DNA of 64,000 nucleotides from an uncultured Oceanospirillales bacterium (GTDB taxonomy: Bacteria > Pseudomonadota > Gammaproteobacteria > Xanthomonadales > SZUA-36). Positions 37,058 through 45,826 of this stretch are shown here, piece by piece. How positions within the stretch are numbered: the stretch's first letter is position 1; each line of letters opens with the position of its first letter. The notes beneath the pieces were generated by a model. That model ran no database searches. It had not been told where the DNA came from and worked only from the letters and a program-made list of their open reading frames with translations. A program made the position numbers and the translations under genes. The stretch is taken from contig CAJXKA010000001.1 in the NCBI GenBank assembly GCA_913055655.1, positions 1,240,842 through 1,304,841 on the forward strand. Reading direction: 5' to 3'.

Positions 37058-37594
37058 GTGACCTTAGTCGCCACCGCGTTGATGGCCACTGGCGCCGGGC
37101 TGCTGTTCGGCAGCTGGCGCAAGCGGCTGTCGCCCGGCTGGGCCTGGAACACGGCGGGTTGGCTGACGATTGCCGGTTCGTGCTGGTCCTGGGCCGCGGC
37201 CATGGGCGTGGAGTATGGCCTGGTGATGACCACCCTGGTACTGCCGCTGGCGGCCTGGTTCTTCGTGGTGACGAATCGTCGTGTCCGCGAGCCCAAAGCG
37301 GAACGGATTCAGCCCGCCAGCCTGGGCCTGCCGCCGCTGCGATCGCTGCTGCGACACCTGGGCCTGTTTTTCCTGTCGGTGCCCCTGGCGGGTATCGCCA
37401 GCATCCTGGGCACACTGGTACTGGCCGGCTGGCTGCCATGGCATGAAACGGCGCAGCTGGCTTTCGTCATTCTTTTCGTCCCGGTGGCCTGGGGCCTGTT
37501 GGCCTGGTGGGTCACCGCCGACCGGCGCGCCTGGCGCCCTGGTTTGACCATTGCCGTGCTGGCCCTGGCCGCCGGCATCGCCCTGTACGCGTGA
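37058..37594 (+). CDS. Small inner-membrane protein in iron-uptake operon
   Basis: A 178-residue protein with about five hydrophobic segments (LVATALMATGAGLLFG; AGWLTIAGSCWSWAAAM; GLVMTTLVLPLAAWFFVV; LGLFFLSVPLAGIASILG; LAFVILFVPVAWGLLAWWV). No family is recognised. The GTG start at 37058 is 4 bases after the receptor stop, and the PepSY gene follows 7 bases later, so it is co-transcribed and probably has an accessory role in siderophore or iron handling. Confidence 0.75.
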   Translation: MTLVATALMATGAGLLFGSWRKRLSPGWAWNTAGWLTIAGSCWSWAAAMGVEYGLVMTTLVLPLAAWFFVVTNRRVREPKAERIQPASLGLPPLRSLLRHLGLFFLSVPLAGIASILGTLVLAGWLPWHETAQLAFVILFVPVAWGLLAWWVTADRRAWRPGLTIAVLALAAGIALYA

Positions 37595-37601
37595 GTTCCT
37601 C

Positions 37602-39032
37602 ATGGCGCTGAAACTGTCTTCCTCGCTGGTTCGCCAGTCACTTTCATCGCATTCCTGGCTCGGCCTAATGGTGGGCGCGCTGATGTACGCCGTCTGCCTG
37701 AGCGGCACGCTGGCCGTGTTCTTCCCCGAATTCGAGCGCTGGGAACAACCCTACGCCGACGAATTCCGCGACTACGACCCGGTGGCGCTGGAACAGACGT
37801 TCAACCAGGCCATGGGCAATGAAGTGGCGGTCACACCGCATATGTACCTGGTGCTGCCCACCGAGGAAGTGCCCCGGGCGCGCATCGCCAACGAGAACGA
37901 AAGCTGGTTCCTGACCCCTGGCGGCCAGCTTGGCGAGAAGGAAAACAACGCCTGGACGGAGATGCTGCTGGACCTGCATCTTTACCTGCACCTGCCGCAC
38001 AGCTGGGGAATGATCCTGGTCAGCGCGCTTGGGGCCATCCTGTTCGGCCTGGTAATTTCCGGCGTGTTCGCACACCCGCGAATGTTTCGTGACGCCTTCA
38101 ACCTGCGCCTGAAAGGCCAGCGCCTGCTGGAGCAGGTGGACCTGCACAACCGCCTGAGCGTTTGGGCCTTGCCCTTCCACATCATGATTGGCATTACCGG
38201 CGCCTATTTCGGCCTGGCGCTGCCGATCCTGGCCGTGGTGTCTTCGGCCATGTACGACGGCGACCGTGACGCCGTGATCGAATCGGTATTCGGCAGCGAA
38301 CCCGTGCTGGAACAACAGGCCGGGGAATTTGGCATCGCCCGCGCACTGGAACAGATGCCTGCGCTGGCACCCGGCGCGGAGCCGCTGTTCATCACCTTTC
38401 ACGATGCGGGCGAAGACAGCCAGCAGTTTGGCATTTCCGCCGCCCACCCGGGCCGGCTGATCTATTCCGAGAACTACCTGTTCGATGCGTCGGGCACCTT
38501 CCTGCGCACGGACGGATTCCTGGACAGCGAAGTCGGTCGCCAGGTGGTGTATTCCATCTATCGACTGCATTTCGGCCACTTCTTCGGACTGCCGGTGAAG
38601 ATCGGTTACTTCCTGTTGGGGCTCGCCCTGACCGTGGTGTCGGTGACGGGTATCAATATCTGGCTGGCACGGCGCAAACACCGCGATCGCATCAACGACA
38701 CATGGGTAGCCATCGTCTGGGGCCTGCCCATTGGCCTGGTGCTGGCCGCGATTTCCCGATTTGGCTGGGACGCGCCTACCGCGGGGATTGTCTGGGGCAG
38801 CATCCTGGCGGCGTGTATTCCAACGTTCTGGCTGGCCGATGAAAAACGCGCCCGCTGCTGGTTGCTGAATGTGCTTGGCGCGACCTGCATTGCGCTGGTG
38901 CTTGTCCAGTTTGCCCGCTACGGGTCAATTGTCGCGCTTGGGGTCGCCGGTGTCGTCAACGTGCTGTTTATCGCATTCGGCGTGGCATTACTGGCGTTTA
39001 ACCTGCGCCGCAAACAGCCCGCACTTCCTTAA
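37602..39032 (+). CDS. PepSY-associated TM protein (putative ferric-siderophore reductase)
   Basis: A 476-residue inner-membrane protein of the PepSY_TM family. The N terminus SHSWLGLMVGALMYAVCLSG is the typical first helix with a His, and other helices carry His residues (LHLYLHLPHSWGMILVS, VDLHNRLSVWALPFHIMIG, YRLHFGHFFGLPVKIGYF) suited to haem or metal binding. Family members next to siderophore receptors are proposed to reduce ferric siderophores in the periplasm. Last gene of the Fur-box operon. Confidence 0.88.
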   Translation: MALKLSSSLVRQSLSSHSWLGLMVGALMYAVCLSGTLAVFFPEFERWEQPYADEFRDYDPVALEQTFNQAMGNEVAVTPHMYLVLPTEEVPRARIANENESWFLTPGGQLGEKENNAWTEMLLDLHLYLHLPHSWGMILVSALGAILFGLVISGVFAHPRMFRDAFNLRLKGQRLLEQVDLHNRLSVWALPFHIMIGITGAYFGLALPILAVVSSAMYDGDRDAVIESVFGSEPVLEQQAGEFGIARALEQMPALAPGAEPLFITFHDAGEDSQQFGISAAHPGRLIYSENYLFDASGTFLRTDGFLDSEVGRQVVYSIYRLHFGHFFGLPVKIGYFLLGLALTVVSVTGINIWLARRKHRDRINDTWVAIVWGLPIGLVLAAISRFGWDAPTAGIVWGSILAACIPTFWLADEKRARCWLLNVLGATCIALVLVQFARYGSIVALGVAGVVNVLFIAFGVALLAFNLRRKQPALP

Positions 39033-39151
39033 GGGCCTGGCACGAGGGCGACGACCTAAACGTTTTACAACGGCGGGTGACCCGCCGCGAATCACTGGTC
39101 TATACTCGGGCCTCCGCGACACAGAATCGCGAAAAAGGCTCGAGTAAAACC

Positions 39152-39871
39152 ATGCCAAATACCGCTTTCCGCCTCGTGGCCCTGGCCACCCTGGCCGCCA
39201 CAACCTGCGCGCTCGCCGATGACACTCTCCACAACCGCCTGACCGAGACCGAGGAACGCAGCGGCTGGGCGCTGCTGTTTAACGGCCATGACCTGGGCGG
39301 CTGGACCGGCTATCACCCGGACAAGCCCCCGAAGGACTGGACCGTCGAAGACGGTACCCTGCACTTCCCCGGTGAAGGCGGCAATGGCAGCGGCCAGGAC
39401 ATCATCACCGACCGGGCCTACACGAACTATGAACTGTCGCTGGACTGGAAGGTTGCCGAGGGCGGCAACAGCGGCATTTTCTACCTGGTCACACCCGGCC
39501 ACGACGCCATCTACTGGGGCGCGCCGGAAATGCAGGTACTGGACGACGCCAACCACCGCGATGGCGGCGATCCGCTGACCTCCGCGGGTTCCGCCTACGC
39601 GCTCTACCCCGCCCCGCGCGGTGTGGCCAAACCCGCCGGCGAGTGGAACAACGCCCGCATCCGTATCGATGACGGCCAGGTCACCCAATGGTTGAACGGT
39701 GAAAAGATCGTCGAGTACCAGCTGGGCTCCGACGAGTGGCAGGCGGCCGTCGACGACTCCAAGTTCGCCGACTGGGAACATTACGGCAAGGCCGACAGCG
39801 GCCATATCGGCCTGCAGGATCACGGCGACCCGGTCTGGTTCCGCAACATCAAGATCCGGGAGTTCGAATGA
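39152..39871 (+). CDS. DUF1080 protein, probable 3-keto-glycoside hydrolase
   Basis: A 239-residue exported protein (signal LVALATLAATTCALA) with a concanavalin-like jelly roll. Family marks: WALLFNGHDLGGWTGYH, GNSGIFYLVTPG, PEMQVLDDANH, PAGEWNNARI, GHIGLQDHGDPVWFRNIKIRE. DUF1080 proteins include 3-keto-disaccharide hydrolases/lyases acting on glycosides oxidised at C3. Its stop overlaps the ATG of a GMC dehydrogenase, which could supply the 3-keto substrate. Confidence 0.88.
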   Translation: MPNTAFRLVALATLAATTCALADDTLHNRLTETEERSGWALLFNGHDLGGWTGYHPDKPPKDWTVEDGTLHFPGEGGNGSGQDIITDRAYTNYELSLDWKVAEGGNSGIFYLVTPGHDAIYWGAPEMQVLDDANHRDGGDPLTSAGSAYALYPAPRGVAKPAGEWNNARIRIDDGQVTQWLNGEKIVEYQLGSDEWQAAVDDSKFADWEHYGKADSGHIGLQDHGDPVWFRNIKIREFE

Positions 39872-41652
39872 AAGACGACTACGATGTCATCGTCGTCGGT
39901 TCCGGCGCCGCCGGCGGCATGACCGCCTTCATCCTGGCCGTGCACGGTGTGAAGGTACTGATGCTGGAGGCCGGCCGCGATTACGACCCGGTCACCGAAA
40001 CCCCGATGTTCCAGCTGCCGGCCGACGCGCCACTGCGCGGCATCTCCACGCCCGACAAGCCCTTCGGCTTCTTCGACGCCACCGTCGATGGCGGCTGGAC
40101 CGTGCCCGGCGAACCGTACGCCACGGCCGAAGACGCCGACGACGACTTCATGTGGTGGCGCTCACGCATGCTGGGCGGGCGCACCAATCACTGGGGCCGC
40201 ATCTCGCTGCGCATGGGCCCGTACGACTACAAGCCCTACTCGCGCGACGGCCTGGGTTTCGACTGGCCAATGACCTACGAGGACATGGCGCCCTGGTACG
40301 ACAAGACCGAGGCGCTGATCGGCGTGTTCGGCTCCAACGAGGGCCTGGAAAACACGCCAAATTCGTCGCCCGGCGTGCTGATGCCGCCACCGGCGCCGCG
40401 GGTCCACGAACTGATGACCCAGAAGGTCTGCCACGACGAACTGAATATCCCGACCATTCCCTCGCACCTGGCCATCCTGACCGAGAAACAGGACCATGAG
40501 AAATGGCCGAAGCAGCTGTTCCCGAACAACCCGCTGGCGCAGAAAGTACTGCGCCAGTCGATGATGGAGCGCGCCGCCTGCTTCTGGGCCACGCCCTGCG
40601 GCCGTGGCTGCTCCATCAAGGCCAACTTCCAGTCCACCACCGTGCTGCTGCCGCCGGCGCTGGCCACCGGCAACCTGACCATCCGCACCGACGCGATGGT
40701 GCGCGAGGTGACCACGGACGCGAAAGGCAAGGCCACCGGCGTGCACTACATCGACAAGCGCACCCGCAAAGACGAGCATGTTTCAGCCAAACTGGTGGTG
40801 CTGGCCGCCAGCGCCTGCGAAACCGCGCGCATCATGCTGAACTCAAAGTCGACGCTGTTTCCCGAGGGCATCGGCAACGGCAGTGGCAAGGTCGGCAAGT
40901 ACCTGATGGACACGGTCGGCACCTGGGTCAGTGGACGGATACCTGCGCTGGAGAACATGCCCCCGCACAACCAGGACGGCGCCTCCGGCATGCATTTGTA
41001 CATGCCGTGGTGGGGCTACCAGCAGCAGGAAAAGGGCCAGCTGGACTTCGCCCGTGGCTATCACATCGAATTCGGCGGCGGCCGCGGCATGCCCGGCGCC
41101 TGGACCTTCGCCGGCCTGGGCGGCCAGAGCGGCGGCGCCTACGGCCAGCGGTTCAAGGAAGAGGCACGGCGCCACTACGGTACCGGCATCGGCTTCGGCG
41201 GCCGTGGCGAGATGATCCCGAACGAGGACTGCTACTGCGAGATCGACCCGTCCGGCGCCGTCGACGAGTACGGCATCCCGACGCTGAAGTTCCACTGGAA
41301 GTGGTCGGAGCACGAGACCAACCAGTGCCGCCACATGCAGCACACCTTCCGCGACATTATCGAGGGCATGGGCGGCGAGGTGCACACCGAGATTTATGAC
41401 GACGGCGCCAAGGCCATCGCTAAGCCGGGTGAAATCATCCACGAAGTGGGCGGCGCCATCATGGGCGACGACCCGGACCGATCGGTGGTGAATGAATACT
41501 GCCAGTCGCACGAAGTGCCGAACCTGTTCGTCACCGACGGTGCCTGCTTTGTCTCCAACGCCGACAAGAACCCGACGCTCAGCATCATGGCGATTGCCTG
41601 GCGCGCCTCGGACTACATCGTCGGACAGATGAACAAGGGAGCGTTTACATGA
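39868..41652 (+). CDS. GMC oxidoreductase, probable glycoside 3-dehydrogenase large subunit (pair 1)
   Basis: A 594-residue FAD enzyme: DVIVVGSGAAGGMTAF dinucleotide-binding motif, GGRTNHWGRISLRMGPYDYK, WATPCGRGCSIKANFQSTT, and C-terminal NLFVTDGACFVSNADKNPTL. It most resembles the large subunits of flavoprotein sugar dehydrogenases that pair with a gluconate-2-dehydrogenase-subunit-3-like partner, encoded next with ATGA overlap. It has no signal peptide, so export by hitchhiking on the Tat-signal small subunit is likely. Confidence 0.88.
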   Translation: MKDDYDVIVVGSGAAGGMTAFILAVHGVKVLMLEAGRDYDPVTETPMFQLPADAPLRGISTPDKPFGFFDATVDGGWTVPGEPYATAEDADDDFMWWRSRMLGGRTNHWGRISLRMGPYDYKPYSRDGLGFDWPMTYEDMAPWYDKTEALIGVFGSNEGLENTPNSSPGVLMPPPAPRVHELMTQKVCHDELNIPTIPSHLAILTEKQDHEKWPKQLFPNNPLAQKVLRQSMMERAACFWATPCGRGCSIKANFQSTTVLLPPALATGNLTIRTDAMVREVTTDAKGKATGVHYIDKRTRKDEHVSAKLVVLAASACETARIMLNSKSTLFPEGIGNGSGKVGKYLMDTVGTWVSGRIPALENMPPHNQDGASGMHLYMPWWGYQQQEKGQLDFARGYHIEFGGGRGMPGAWTFAGLGGQSGGAYGQRFKEEARRHYGTGIGFGGRGEMIPNEDCYCEIDPSGAVDEYGIPTLKFHWKWSEHETNQCRHMQHTFRDIIEGMGGEVHTEIYDDGAKAIAKPGEIIHEVGGAIMGDDPDRSVVNEYCQSHEVPNLFVTDGACFVSNADKNPTLSIMAIAWRASDYIVGQMNKGAFT

Positions 41653-42299
41653 GCAGCGACCACCGGAAACCGGCTGGCAGCCCCCGCCTGGCGCGACGCC
41701 ATGTACTGAAACTGATCGCCGCCGCGGCCACCGCGCCTGTCTTCTGGTCAGCGCCCGGCATCGCCACCATGGGCACCAAGCGCGGCCCGGCCGGTACGCC
41801 CACCGACCCCGACCTGCTTGACCCGAACATTCCGTGGGAACTGCAACTCACCGAGTCCGAGCGATTGCTGCTGGAGACGCTGTGCGACATCATCATCCCG
41901 GCGGATGAGAAATCCCCGGCCGCGAGTGCGATTGGCGCCCACGACTTTATCGACGAATGGGTCAGCGCACCGTACGACACCATGGCCGGCGACCTGGCGA
42001 AAATCCGCAACGGCCTGGCCTGGCTGGAGGACGAATCGGCAAAGCGTTTCGGTGGCGAATTCGCGCAACTGGAACCGGCGCAGCAGGCCGCCATCTGCGA
42101 CGACATCTGCCATCCGCCGGCCGCGAGACCCGAACACGCCGAGGCCGCCTGGTTTTTCGACCGCGTGCGCATGCTCACGGCCATGGCCTTCTACACCACG
42201 CGCGAGGGCATGAACGATGTCGGCTACGTCGGCAATGTGCCGCTGGATCGCTGGGATCCACCACCTGATATCGCGCTCAGGCATGTCGGTCTGAAGTAA
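41649..42299 (+). CDS. Gluconate 2-dehydrogenase subunit 3-like small subunit with Tat signal (pair 1)
   Basis: A 216-residue protein with a twin-arginine leader (RRHVLKLIAAAATAPVFWSAPG) then the subunit-3 domain (LTESERLLLETLCDIIIPADEKSPAASA, FFDRVRMLTAMAFYTTREGM). Small subunits of this kind chaperone and carry the GMC subunit across the membrane. It overlaps the dehydrogenase gene by ATGA. Confidence 0.88.
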   Translation: MSSDHRKPAGSPRLARRHVLKLIAAAATAPVFWSAPGIATMGTKRGPAGTPTDPDLLDPNIPWELQLTESERLLLETLCDIIIPADEKSPAASAIGAHDFIDEWVSAPYDTMAGDLAKIRNGLAWLEDESAKRFGGEFAQLEPAQQAAICDDICHPPAARPEHAEAAWFFDRVRMLTAMAFYTTREGMNDVGYVGNVPLDRWDPPPDIALRHVGLK

Positions 42300-42328
42300 A
42301 CCATTTTCTAGAAAAGAAATTTAAGATT

Positions 42329-44008
42329 ATGAAAAACAATGAATATGATGCCATTGTGGTTGGCTCAGGCATCGCCGGCGGTTGGGCCGCCAAGGAACTC
42401 ACCGAGAAGGGCCTCAACGTGCTGCTGCTGGAACGCGGCAAGAATGTCGAGCACGTCACCGACTACGTCAACGCCACCAAGGCACCGTGGGATTATCCAC
42501 ACCGCGGCGGCCATACCTGGGCGCAGGAACAGGCTTACCCGAAGCTGAAACGCGACTACCCGCTGAACGAGAAAAACCTCGACTGGTGGGTCAAGGACTG
42601 GGAATCGCCTTATACCGAGACCCGCCGTTTCGACTGGTTCCGCGGCTACCACGTGGGCGGCCGTTCACTGATGTGGGGCCGCCAGAGCTACCGGCTCAGC
42701 GACTACGACTTCGAGGCCAACGTCCGCGACGGCCTGGCCGTGGACTGGCCCATCCGCTACGCCGACCTGGAACCCTGGTACGCGCATGTTGAGAAACACG
42801 CCGGCATCTCCGGCTCGTACGAAGACCTGCCGCAACTGCCCAACAGCGTGTTCCAGCCGGCCATGCCCCTGAACTGCGTCGAGGAACACGCGGCCGGCAA
42901 ACTGGCCGGCGCCTTCGGTGGACGCCGGAAGATCATCCCCGGCCGCACCGCCAACCTGACCCAGGCCCTGCCCGGCCGCGCGCCCTGCCAGTACCGCAAT
43001 GCCTGCTGGCTGGGTTGTCCGTTTGGCGCCTACTTCAGCACCCAGTCCTCCACCCTGCCGGCCGCGATGGCCACCGGACGGCTGACGCTGCTGACCTGGC
43101 AGATTGTCAACGAGGTGCTGTACGACAAGGACCGGAAGCGCGCCACCGGTGTGCGCGCCCTGGACGCGGTCAGTGGCGAGACCATCGATTACTCCGCGCG
43201 CGTAGTGTTCGTCTGCGCCTCGGCGCTGAACAGCACCTGGCTGCTGATGCGCTCGGCCACCGATATCTGGCCCGACGGCCTGGGCAGCAGCAGCGGCGAA
43301 CTGGGCCATAACCTGATGGACCATCACCTGCGCGTCGGCGCCTCCGGGCGCATGGACGGCTTCGACGACAAGAATGTGTTTGGCCGTCGCCCGACCAGCT
43401 TTTATATCCCCCGCTACCGCAACCTGTTCGGCGACAAGCGTGACTACCTGCGTGGCTTCGGTTACCAGGGCAGCGCCAGCCGCCAGGGCTGGCAGCGCGG
43501 CATTCGTGAACTGGGCGTGGGCGCGGACTTCAAGGACGCACTGGTGCAGCCCGGCGAATGGCGACTGGGCTCCAGCGGTTTCGGCGAAATGCTGCCGGAC
43601 CATTCCAACCGCATCACCCTGAATCACGGTGTCGAAGACAAGTGGGGCTTCCCGGTGCTCGATTTCGACTGCGCGATGGGCGAGAACGAACTGGCCATGC
43701 GCAAGGACATGGCCAGCGACTTCGCCGAGATCCTGGAGGTGGCCGGTGCGAAAGACATTCACACCTACGACTCGGGCTGGCACCCCGGCGCCGGCATCCA
43801 CGAGATGGGGACCGCGCGCATGGGCCGCGATCCGAAGACCTCGGTGCTGAACGAGTGGAACCAGGTATGGGACGCGCCCAACGTGTTCGTCACCGACGGC
43901 GCCTGCATGACCTCCGCGGCCTGCCAGAACCCGTCGCTGACCTACATGGCCCTGACCGCCCGTGCCGCCGACCATGCCGTGGCCGAACTTAAGCGCAACA
44001 ACCTCTGA
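42329..44008 (+). CDS. GMC oxidoreductase, probable glycoside 3-dehydrogenase large subunit (pair 2)
   Basis: A 559-residue FAD enzyme with YDAIVVGSGIAGGWAAKEL, YHVGGRSLMWGRQSYRLS, CQYRNACWLGCPFGAYFSTQ, and IHEMGTARMGRDPKTSVLN, NVFVTDGACMTSAACQNPSL at the C terminus. It is a distant paralogue of the pair-1 enzyme, so a different glycoside range is likely. The first 20 codons and leader are strikingly AT-rich. The second small-subunit gene follows after 18 bases. Confidence 0.88.
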   Translation: MKNNEYDAIVVGSGIAGGWAAKELTEKGLNVLLLERGKNVEHVTDYVNATKAPWDYPHRGGHTWAQEQAYPKLKRDYPLNEKNLDWWVKDWESPYTETRRFDWFRGYHVGGRSLMWGRQSYRLSDYDFEANVRDGLAVDWPIRYADLEPWYAHVEKHAGISGSYEDLPQLPNSVFQPAMPLNCVEEHAAGKLAGAFGGRRKIIPGRTANLTQALPGRAPCQYRNACWLGCPFGAYFSTQSSTLPAAMATGRLTLLTWQIVNEVLYDKDRKRATGVRALDAVSGETIDYSARVVFVCASALNSTWLLMRSATDIWPDGLGSSSGELGHNLMDHHLRVGASGRMDGFDDKNVFGRRPTSFYIPRYRNLFGDKRDYLRGFGYQGSASRQGWQRGIRELGVGADFKDALVQPGEWRLGSSGFGEMLPDHSNRITLNHGVEDKWGFPVLDFDCAMGENELAMRKDMASDFAEILEVAGAKDIHTYDSGWHPGAGIHEMGTARMGRDPKTSVLNEWNQVWDAPNVFVTDGACMTSAACQNPSLTYMALTARAADHAVAELKRNNL

Positions 44009-44026
44009 CCCCCGACGGAATTACCA

Positions 44027-44683
44027 ATGACCAGAACCAAACCCGATCAGGACGCAACGTCAATGGCGTCACCCTTCACCCGTCACCCGTCACCGATCTC
44101 CCGCCGCGAGGCCCTGCGCACCGTGACCGCGCTGCTCGGTGGCGCTGCACTCACCGGCGGTGCCGGCCTGCTGGCCAGTTGTGCCAGTTACGAAGCCGGC
44201 AAGGACCTGTCAGCCTCCACCCCGTTCACCGACGAGGAAATCGTGTTGCTGGATGACATCGCCGAAACCATCCTGCCGGCCACCGAGACCCCGGGCGCCA
44301 AGGCCGCGGGCGTGGGGGCGTTCGCCGCGTTCATGGTCGTGGACGCCTACTCGCCCGACAACCGTCGCATCGTCCGTGAAGGCCTGATCGCACTGCAGCA
44401 GGCCAGCCAGGCCGAGTTCGGCACCACGTTCAGCCACCTGTCCGCCGAAGACCAGCTCACACTGGTCACCCGGCTGGACCGCGAACAGCACGACTACCAG
44501 TCCGGCAAACCCGCCGACCAGCCGAACCACTGGTTCCGGATGATGAAGGAACTCACCCTGCTGGGCTTTTTCACCTCCGAGGTGGGCATGACCCAGGCCA
44601 TGCGCTACATGGAACGGCCCGGTCGCTACGATCCCTGCACACCCTACGAGGCAGGCGATCCCGCCTGGGCAGAGCACGCCTGA
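44027..44683 (+). CDS. Gluconate 2-dehydrogenase subunit 3-like lipoprotein with Tat signal (pair 2)
   Basis: A 218-residue protein with a twin-arginine leader (SRREALRTVTALLGGAALTG) ending in a lipobox (GLLASC), followed by FTDEEIVLLDDIAETILPATETPGAKAAG and MKELTLLGFFTSEVGMTQAM. It probably anchors the pair-2 dehydrogenase in the periplasm as a Tat-exported lipoprotein, unlike the soluble pair-1 subunit. Start ATG 44027 is used; ATG 44063 is an in-frame alternative. Confidence 0.86.
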   Translation: MTRTKPDQDATSMASPFTRHPSPISRREALRTVTALLGGAALTGGAGLLASCASYEAGKDLSASTPFTDEEIVLLDDIAETILPATETPGAKAAGVGAFAAFMVVDAYSPDNRRIVREGLIALQQASQAEFGTTFSHLSAEDQLTLVTRLDREQHDYQSGKPADQPNHWFRMMKELTLLGFFTSEVGMTQAMRYMERPGRYDPCTPYEAGDPAWAEHA

Positions 44684-44684
44684 A

Positions 44685-44732
44685 GGTGAGACGGTGAGAC
44701 GGTGAGACGGTGAGACGGTGAGACGGTGAGAC
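44685..44732. repeat. Six tandem copies of GGTGAGAC
   Basis: Exact 8-bp unit repeated six times immediately after the stop at 44683. A likely site of slippage. The unit is too short and has no spacers, so it is not CRISPR. Confidence 0.95.
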
Positions 44733-44749
44733 GGGAAAGCGCCGGACAA

Positions 44750-44857
44750 GCGGTTCCGGGTTGTCAATACCCGGGACCTTCGGCGGCAGGGATGCCGCCG
44801 ATGAGCGATACAGGGATGTACTCGAGCGAGTCCCGGGTATTGGCAACCCGGAACCGC
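44750..44857. repeat. 108-bp palindromic intergenic element
   Basis: 27-base arms 44750-44776 and 44831-44857 are inverted copies with one mismatch (GCGGTTCCGGGTTG at the outer end). The 54-base centre holds a further hairpin CGGCGGCA-GGGA-TGCCGCCG and a CTCGAGCGAG palindrome. It lies between two convergent transcription units. It may be a REP/MITE-like mobile element or a strong bidirectional terminator; no transposase gene is present. Confidence 0.8.
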
Positions 44858-44875
44858 GCCCCGCGACGCCCCTGG

Positions 44876-45757
44876 TTACTCGCAGGCGTCCGGATCTGAC
44901 TTCACGAAGTAAGTCCTGAATGCCGGATTCTTCGGATCAATACAGCCTTCGAGGTTTAGCACCTCGATATTGCGAAACTGGACGGGCGCGCTTTCGCTCT
45001 GCAGCGAGATGTAGCCCTCGGCCAGCGGCTCACCTTTGGGCTCGGGGTCGGCGTTCGCGACCACGCCGCCACTGGTCACGATGTCCGTGTATTCGAAGAC
45101 AGGCTCGTCATTGATGTAGTGCACGATACGATCGCTCCCCAGCACCAGTGCTTCGGCCTTGACCCACTGGTCACCATCGAACGTCGGTGAGCTGGACGAG
45201 ATGCAGTGGGCCTCGGTGAAAACGCCGTCGATGGACACGTGGGTACCCGGGGTGCAGAGATTGCCGGTGCTGCGCGCCTGGCCGTTTCCACGCCCGCCCA
45301 GCAGCTGGAACTCGGCGGAAACCGGGAAATCCTGTTCGGCCGACATGCTTTCCGGCGCCTGGGCGTGCAGCATGGCGCCGCTGTTGCGCCAGGCCCAGTC
45401 CTCGCCACCCGGCGCCTGGTCGCCGTAGAACCGGTACTCGAAGCGCAGGCGATAGTACGAAAACGGTTGCTCGTAAAAAATGTGCCCGAACCGGTTTTCG
45501 AAATGTTCGTAGCCGTCGTAGGCCACGGTCAGGGCGCCGTCCTGCACACGAAAGGTGTCAGCGAAGTTCACGCCCGCCTCGAAGGTGCGGATTTTCGGCG
45601 TCCAGCCCGCCAGGGTTTCACCGTCAAAAATGCGGGTCCACTCCTCGGGCGCGACATCCAGCAGGCCATCCGCCAGCAAGGGCGAAGTCGCCAGCGCGGT
45701 GCAGAGCGTGGCCAGCAGGGCACGGGTGACCCGCGTGCGATTGTTCAGTGATGCCAT
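44876..45757 (-). CDS. DUF1080 protein, second probable 3-keto-glycoside hydrolase
   Basis: A 293-residue exported protein (signal RALLATLCTALATSPLLA). Jelly-roll motifs: WTRIFDGETLAGWTPKIRTF, YRLRFEYRFYGDQAPGGEDW, WRNSGAMLHAQAPESM, FQLLGGRGNGQARSTGNLC, GYISLQSESAPVQFRNIEVL. It belongs to a different DUF1080 subgroup from the 39152 gene (longer, extra Cys residues, CIDPKNPAFRTYF tail). The start at 45757 has GAGG 6 bases upstream; an upstream in-frame ATG at 45820 lacks one. Last gene of a minus-strand run. Confidence 0.85.
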   Translation of the reverse strand: MASLNNRTRVTRALLATLCTALATSPLLADGLLDVAPEEWTRIFDGETLAGWTPKIRTFEAGVNFADTFRVQDGALTVAYDGYEHFENRFGHIFYEQPFSYYRLRFEYRFYGDQAPGGEDWAWRNSGAMLHAQAPESMSAEQDFPVSAEFQLLGGRGNGQARSTGNLCTPGTHVSIDGVFTEAHCISSSSPTFDGDQWVKAEALVLGSDRIVHYINDEPVFEYTDIVTSGGVVANADPEPKGEPLAEGYISLQSESAPVQFRNIEVLNLEGCIDPKNPAFRTYFVKSDPDACE

Positions 45758-45826
45758 CGGGAGCCTCATTGTTGTCGTTGGTGTTGCCCTATTCTGGCCC
45801 CAATCGCGGATCCGGCTCAATGCCGC

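Noticed and set aside
44685..44732. CRISPR-like array
   Set aside because: The unit is 8 bases, contiguous and without spacers; no cas genes are present.
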